From Clostridiaceae bacterium OM02-2AC (GTDB taxonomy: Bacteria > Bacillota_I > Bacilli_A > Erysipelotrichales > Erysipelotrichaceae), in contig QULU01000062.1 of the NCBI GenBank assembly GCA_003481775.1, positions 1-14,285 of the forward strand: 14,285 nucleotides of DNA. Direction: 5' to 3'. Below, piece by piece: positions 14,090 through 14,285 of this stretch. The notes beneath the pieces were generated by a model. It was not told where the DNA came from. It worked only from the letters and a program-made list of their open reading frames with translations, and ran no database searches. Each line of letters begins with the position of its first letter. Position 1 is the stretch's first letter. A program made the position numbers and the translations under genes.

Positions 14090-14250
14090 GTCTGTATCAC
14101 CTCATATAGTCCAGAGTGCTGTCTGCATAACGATTGGCCGCTATAGATGCAGATATATGAAATAAGGAACACGGCAGAAATCATACCATGGGGACTGTAT
14201 GAAAAATCTGTGTATTTCACTTCCACTATCAGCTTTTTACGGCGAATCAT
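14086..14250 (-). CDS. Possible 54-residue small protein heading the DUF212-nfu operon
   Basis: A short ORF whose TGA overlaps the DUF212 start as ATGA. AAAAGG stands 3 nt before its ATG, and an extended -10 (14277-14285) would give a leader of about 20 nt. The protein begins with a basic IRRKKLIVEVKYTDFSYSPHG and has one hydrophobic segment (MISAVFLISYICIY, 23-36). No family is assigned; the start loosely recalls small membrane proteins of the DUF6142 type. From about residue 31 another frame also looks protein-like (ANRYADSTLDYMR, stop near 14096), so the gene could contain a frameshift. It may be real, broken or only leader sequence. Confidence 0.4.
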   Translation of the reverse strand: MIRRKKLIVEVKYTDFSYSPHGMISAVFLISYICIYSGQSLCRQHSGLYEVIQT

Positions 14251-14276
14251 CAGCCTTTTACGCTCTCTGCCATATT

Positions 14277-14285
14277 ATTATAACA
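14277..14285 (-). promoter_or_regulatory. Extended -10 for the leftward DUF212-nfu operon
   Basis: The minus strand reads TGT-TATAAT at the right edge, identical to the extended -10 of the GH4 promoter. Its -35 would lie outside the window. Confidence 0.65.

Overview
The window looks like chromosomal DNA of a low-to-mid GC Bacillota, probably a gut anaerobe of the Erysipelotrichia/Clostridia type. This is an inference from strong AGGAGG ribosome binding sites, extended -10 promoters, a CcpA-type cre box, and gene families typical of that group (WXG100/FtsK secretion genes, DUF4176, DUF212). No rRNA, tRNA, CRISPR array or insertion sequence was seen.

Left part (1-3147). The tail of an Rpn/PD-(D/E)XK nuclease-transposase gene ends in a hairpin terminator. 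Next comes a well-formed sugar-utilisation unit: a cre-like box, an extended -10 promoter, a perfect 16-bp palindromic operator at the predicted transcription start, a GH4 6-phospho-beta-glucosidase gene, and a coupled small gene of unknown function, closed by a strong terminator. A 0.3-kb stretch without a credible gene and a leftward gene for a six-helix membrane protein follow.

Centre (3274-11385). This is the main interest. Nine tightly packed, often overlapping genes on the + strand form a type VII (WXG100/Ess-like) secretion operon. In order they encode an FHA protein, a Ser/Thr kinase-like protein split by a one-base frameshift, an EssC-type ATPase (FHA, two membrane helices, three ATPase-like domains), a YukD/EsaB-like ubiquitin-fold protein, two WXG100-size helical proteins, a small helical protein, a candidate effector (helical N-terminus, glycine-rich beta-type C-terminus) and a DUF4176 protein. 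The usual Bacillota membrane partners EsaA, EssA and EssB are not in the window. The FHA protein and kinase occupy the place where EssB (a pseudokinase) would be expected, which suggests a phospho-signalling variant of the system. The ATPase would drive export of the WXG100 pair and the candidate effector. FHA domains on both the first protein and the ATPase could read phosphothreonine made by the kinase.

Right part (11409-14285). Housekeeping-type genes follow: a leftward HD-domain hydrolase with its own terminator, a rightward NdpA/YejK-type nucleoid-associated protein, and a leftward operon of a possible 54-codon ORF, a divergent PAP2 (DUF212/YuiD) membrane protein and an Nfu-type Fe-S scaffold. 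That operon converges on the nucleoid gene at a shared bidirectional terminator.
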